Source: Lachnospiraceae bacterium (GTDB lineage Bacteria; Bacillota; Clostridia; Lachnospirales; Lachnospiraceae). From it: a stretch of DNA of 64,000 nt. The notes below the pieces were generated by a model. It saw only the letters and a list, made by a program, of their open reading frames with translations, did no database searches and was not told the origin of the DNA. Shown one piece after another: positions 61,701 through 64,000 of this stretch. Positions within the stretch are counted from its first letter, which is position 1; every line of letters begins with the position of its first letter. The stretch covers positions 1 to 64,000 of the forward strand of contig JAFRNR010000033.1 of assembly GCA_017430085.1 (NCBI GenBank). Direction: 5' to 3'. The translations under genes and the position numbers were made by a program.

Positions 61701-61775
61701 TATCAGTACAGGTGCAAGGTGTATAACGCCGCCGGGGCGGTGTATACGAAGGCGGTCACGCTGACGGTGGCATAA
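58755..61775 (+). CDS. BspA-type leucine-rich repeat and Ig-like surface protein
   Basis: A 1006-residue secreted protein. The signal peptide (to about residue 26, VSARA) is followed by a GTCGDSLNWRLSDDNVLTISGTG module and LRR_5 repeats of about 23 residues (GIGKYAFYNCTNLTDVSLPESL). A second such module with more repeats follows (about 290-420). From about residue 455 six Ig-like domains of about 90 residues follow, each with ITTQPxxxxV, YQWYYRKSSS and HNGYQYRCRVKNAAG. There is no sortase or anchoring motif. Such proteins bind host or extracellular proteins. AAGGAGG lies before the ATG, and a terminator follows. Confidence 0.9.
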   Translation: MKHGRLWRILSVLFLTLVLLPVSARAAAPEPDAEIQTASGTCGDSLNWRLSDDNVLTISGTGNMTDYSSESAVPWAGLRSSVHTVVVSEGVTGIGKYAFYNCTNLTDVSLPESLTTVGYYAFKQCTSLQSIVLPGGVTQVSSEVFSGCSALKNVTLPDNLNSISTSAFSNCKKLSSISFPDTLTYIGMSAFRNCTSLTDVVFPAGLTQINYQGFYGCTSLTKIRFPASLTSLGSESFRECSNLKKIIFTGPAPATLHNDAFLFLHATVYYPGGETWTESAMSDPGGTLEWVLGGECGDDLTWMVNDGILDIYGTGPIWDFNQSADVPWYWVRDTLWAGLMDDGVTGIGKNAFYGCSAMTTLTIPDGVTSIGSAAFYSCKKLTGVIIPRSVTSIGSGAFSFCNQLSRVYFYGPAPDIQREIFYNVTATAYYPAGHPSWTAEVQQTCGGSITWTASTVTPGILTEPSNVTAIAGENYSFSVEAYGGELMYEWYFRTGPDAEWQACMETSGGFTPVISAPASLDLSGYQFYCRITNPKGTVDSKVVKLTVVTKPKITTQPASKTVIEGDSVSFKVTATGGSLKYQWYYRKSSSDNWTAVSAASGKTATYTLTAAARHNGYQYRCRVKNAAGYVYSKIVTLTVVNKPAITTQPGNLSVEEGKTATFHVAATGGSLTYQWYYRKTSSDSWAAVSAASGKTDTYTLTTAARHNGYQYRCKVKNIAGTVYSKTVKLTVVNKPAITTQPASKTVAEGTSVTFKVAATGGGLSYQWYYRKSSSDSWTAVSAASGKTAAYTLTAAARHDGYQYRCRVKNAAGSVNSKTATLTVVSKPVITTQPVNAGVAPGTIATFQVAATGGSLSYQWYYRTSSSGTWTKVKTNGTSATYSLDAKTTHNGYQYRCKISNAAGSVTSKTVTLSVYDPPVITSQPKNASVSVGTIATFKVTASGTAVKYQWQYKKPGSSTWTNVSANGTSATYTITSEERLDGYQYRCKVYNAAGAVYTKAVTLTVA
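60403..61500 (+). repeat. Tandem Ig-domain coding repeats, about 270 bases each
   Basis: Four successive units starting near 60403, 60680, 60955 and 61228 share long identical stretches (for example around CCGTCTCCGCGGCCAGCGGC, CACAACGGCTATCAGTACCG). The first three are nearly identical at DNA level, pointing to recent duplication or conversion and allowing repeat-number change. Confidence 0.8.
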
Positions 61776-61804
61776 GGAGAAAACCAGGAAGACAGTTTGA
61801 TGGA

Positions 61805-61840
61805 AAGACTCCCGGGGGAAGGACCTCGGGAGTCTTTTTG
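61805..61840 (+). terminator. Rho-independent terminator
   Basis: AAGACTCCCG pairs with CGGGAGTCTT across a 12-base loop, followed by T. It ends the LRR/Ig gene. The rest of 61776-61976 shows nothing else. Confidence 0.85.
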
Positions 61841-61976
61841 TAAGGAGACTGTCGTATGATTTACGGGATGCGTGAGAGGGGAAAACCCTTATGAAACCCG
61901 GCACGATACAAGTCAATCGGACTGCAAGTTGAAAATCTTTTCTGATAATCCCCGGAAGATCCGGGCGATTTCATAT

Positions 61977-62825
61977 TCATTCTCCCTTATACAAAGACAA
62001 ATGCAGTGTCAAAGTGATTTCAACAATGTCCCCTTCTTTTAAAATGACGTTGCTGAATTCTTTGTTGAACAGTACATTAGTCTCAACACCCAGCGCCTCA
62101 TTGGCGCCGCCTTCCAGAAAATCTCCGGCAATGAAATTCCCCTGCCCTGAAGTTGCGACGGCCTTGTAAGCCCCCGGTTCTATGTCTTCGCCAACCGTAT
62201 AAATTCCGGAAACAAGTTCATAGGCGGGTGTTTCTGAGTATGATCTGCCGGTACAGGGACTGGTTATAGAAACGTAATCCAATTGGATGACGCCTGTCTG
62301 TGAGATATACAGGTAAGCGCCTTTGCTTATTGAGTATGATGAAAAAATGCCGACAATGGTGGGAGTTCCGTTGGAATCCGGCAACACCGCGGAGTTTAAT
62401 CCCTTAAGACCGTCATAATCGGATGACATGATGTTTCCCTGACCGCTGATACCGGTTAATTTGAACCGTCCCGCCGGAATATCAACACCGACGACATAGC
62501 TCCCGGCAGAAAGAGTATAAACAGTCTGCACGGGTTCGGTCGGTGCTTCCGTAACAGGAACCGTGGTCGTGGGTGCTTCCGTAACGGGAACCGTGGTAGT
62601 CGGCGCTTCCGTGACGGGAACGGCAGTCGTTGGCGCTTCTGTAGCAGTCGCAGCAGTAGTATTATCGGATGATTGTTTGCTGACCACATGCTCCTGGCTT
62701 GCTGTCGTTGCTGCAGAGTCCTTGGAGATTTCTTCTTCGGGCCCCAGTTTGCGGTAAATAAATGCGATTACGATAACGACAAGAAACCAGAACCACCATT
62801 TTTTGTAAATAGGTTTATTGTTCAT
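61977..62825 (-). CDS. Membrane-anchored protein with duplicated extracellular domain
   Basis: A 282-residue protein with an N-terminal anchor (KKWWFWFLVVIVIAFIY), a linker with three near-perfect VTEAPTTTVP repeats (30-base DNA repeats near 62545-62640) and two copies of a strand-rich domain: AGSYVVGVDIPAGRFKLTGISGQGN and SGIYTVGEDIEPGAYKAVATSGQGN. Such paired modules occur in Firmicute surface proteins of unknown role. The ATG at 62825 follows AAGGAGG. Confidence 0.75.
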   Translation of the reverse strand: MNNKPIYKKWWFWFLVVIVIAFIYRKLGPEEEISKDSAATTASQEHVVSKQSSDNTTAATATEAPTTAVPVTEAPTTTVPVTEAPTTTVPVTEAPTEPVQTVYTLSAGSYVVGVDIPAGRFKLTGISGQGNIMSSDYDGLKGLNSAVLPDSNGTPTIVGIFSSYSISKGAYLYISQTGVIQLDYVSITSPCTGRSYSETPAYELVSGIYTVGEDIEPGAYKAVATSGQGNFIAGDFLEGGANEALGVETNVLFNKEFSNVILKEGDIVEITLTLHLSLYKGE

Positions 62826-62924
62826 TATGGCTGCCTCCTTAAATCTGTATGGCAAATTGCATTTGATGCTTTTTATGAAAACGCTTCACTGTTGAAGCAA
62901 AATTAAATCTTTAACAGCATCTGG

Positions 62925-63668
62925 TCAGCCCTTTTTCAGTGCCGAACTCAGCTTATTCGTCACCCCTCTCGGCCCTCTCACCGCCTTGATCCCGAACTCC
63001 TTCCCCAGCTTCTCAAACGTGAACTCTTCCGCCCCGTACCGGCGCTCCAGTTTCAGCGTCATCAGCGCGGTGATCGTCAGATACTCGCTCTCAAAATGAT
63101 ACGGGATCTCGGTCTCCGTCACCCGGCACCGATACAAAATTGCGGACACGGGCGCGCCCACGTACATATACACGGTGTCGCCCTTGCGGATCCCGGCGCC
63201 CTGCTTCCAGTTGACCGTATCCGCCTCATCGAACGCGTGAAGGATGTCATAGTACTTCGGATTCGCGGGCACGAGCCACTCCTTCGCCGGCCGCGCTTTC
63301 TCCTTCTTCGCGGCGGACGCCGTCGCCTCAAAACTCGCGTCGATCAACTCGAATACGCGCTCTTCCGGGACTGTCCCATCCAGCAGTACCGTGATCCAGT
63401 GCAGCTTGTTCATGTGGTAAGCCGGGAGGATGCCGTTTTCGCGGAGGAGGATGCTGCGGTAGAGGGCGTCGTCGATCTTCAGGTTGACGGCGGGGAGAGG
63501 GGCGTCGCCGGGGAGGCCGAGTCTGGAGGCGGGGACGTCCATGACGAGGGCGAACCATTTGCGGTTGTCGGCGTGACGGAAGACGGCGTAGTCGGGGTAC
63601 ATGCGCCAGGGGAATTCCGGGGCGGTGTCATATTTGGTTCGGATGTAGTCTCTGACTTGCTGCCACAT
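62925..63668 (-). CDS. MmcQ/YjbR-type domain joined to an EVE/PUA-like domain
   Basis: A 247-residue protein. Residues 1-115 match the MmcQ/YjbR fold (FPWRMYPDYAVFRHADNRKWFALVM, NLKIDDALYRSIL, LHWITVLLDGTVPEE). After an Ala/Lys linker, residues about 125-247 resemble an EVE/PUA-like domain (EWLVPANPKYYDILHAFDEADTVNWKQG, KGDTVYMYVGAPVSAILYRCRV). EVE domains read modified bases or RNA, so nucleic-acid binding is likely but not shown. The start follows a GGAGGTGCGCC stretch. Confidence 0.8.
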   Translation of the reverse strand: MWQQVRDYIRTKYDTAPEFPWRMYPDYAVFRHADNRKWFALVMDVPASRLGLPGDAPLPAVNLKIDDALYRSILLRENGILPAYHMNKLHWITVLLDGTVPEERVFELIDASFEATASAAKKEKARPAKEWLVPANPKYYDILHAFDEADTVNWKQGAGIRKGDTVYMYVGAPVSAILYRCRVTETEIPYHFESEYLTITALMTLKLERRYGAEEFTFEKLGKEFGIKAVRGPRGVTNKLSSALKKG

Positions 63669-63818
63669 GGCGCACCTCCGCGGCGGGAAAACGGTTTTGC
63701 GATTTTATTATAACATAACCGCGCATTAAGCGGAAGAATTCTTTTGCTTATTCCGTTTTTGTGCTATCTTATTATTGTTAAGGGTTTTTCAGCGGATTTG
63801 GCTTTGAAGGAGCAGACC

Positions 63819-64000
63819 ATGAGAGATGTGATCATCATAGGCGCGGGTGCGGTCGGGTGTACGATCGCGCGGGAGTTGGCGTTTACGCGGCTGGACGTGC
63901 TGGTGCTGGAAAAAGAGTGCGACGTGGCGGCGGGTACGACCGGCCGCAATTCCGCCGTGGTGCATGCGGGGTTCAATAACCGGCCGGGAAGCCTGATGGC
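63819..64000 (+). CDS. NAD(P)/FAD-dependent oxidoreductase (3' end beyond window)
   Basis: The first 60 residues show an FAD-binding Rossmann start, DVIIIGAGAVGCTIARELA (GxGxxG), an acidic strand end LVLEKE and then AAGTTGRNSAVVHAGFNN, characteristic of the GlpA / L-2-hydroxyglutarate-oxidase-like DAO family. The substrate cannot be decided from this part. GAAGGAGCAGACC precedes the ATG. The gene runs off the right edge. Confidence 0.88.
   Translation, partial: MRDVIIIGAGAVGCTIARELAFTRLDVLVLEKECDVAAGTTGRNSAVVHAGFNNRPGSLM

Overview
The window looks like chromosome of an anaerobic, probably gut-dwelling Clostridia (Firmicutes) with fairly GC-rich core genes. Signs are strong AGGAGG ribosome binding sites, many secreted lipoproteins with Thr/Ala/Pro/Glu linkers, a BspA-type leucine-rich surface protein, an Rrf2/IscS/IscU module and a rod-type NrfA. 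No rRNA or CRISPR array was seen. The species cannot be named from the sequence.

Layout. 1-2571: accessory genes (GyrI-like, GNAT, DUF4256, SDR). 2600-6912: a degraded mobile element with a RadC-like JAMM protein, a frameshifted Toprim primase, a small serine recombinase with repeated candidate sites behind it, a DUF1413-like protein, a lipoprotein and DUF3846. It ends in a copy of the 3' half of a tRNA-Arg(CCT) gene fused to a 5'-truncated D-lyxose isomerase. An apparently intact tRNA-Arg(CCT) lies at 11727. 7489-11463: giant InlB-repeat lipoprotein. 11801-14148 (minus): Nudix hydrolase, P-loop kinase and a protein joining an AAC(6')-Ie-like domain to a second GNAT domain. 14417-19551: lipoprotein, XRE-HD regulator, glutathione peroxidase coupled to a CDF transporter, GDPD phosphodiesterase.

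19636-22803: nrfA-resB-ccsA, a compact dissimilatory nitrite-to-ammonia operon with its own cytochrome c maturation genes. 22891-35012: large surface and secreted proteins (beta-helix lipoprotein, C39-like protease, a 2462-residue PHP-domain protein) and a YibE/F membrane protein. 35085-39292: accessory island with an AT-richer nuclease-helicase, nitroreductase and a RelE/YefM toxin-antitoxin pair. 39457-42250: membrane proteins and a lipoprotein. 42389-44511: iscU-iscS divergent from an iscR-like gene, each promoter overlapping a CCTACTGT-type box.

45553-55433 is the most coherent system: an Opp/Dpp-type ABC importer, its binding protein, a nitrilase-family amidase, an RpiR/SIS regulator, an ornithine-cyclodeaminase-like enzyme and an octopine/nopaline-dehydrogenase-family enzyme. 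Matching AT palindromes precede the two catabolic arms. I infer uptake and breakdown (or synthesis) of an opine-like or N-substituted amino acid. 55536-64000: YD-like protein, CorA, membrane protein, SGNH hydrolase, LRR/Ig surface protein, anchored repeat protein, YjbR/EVE-like protein and the start of an FAD oxidoreductase.
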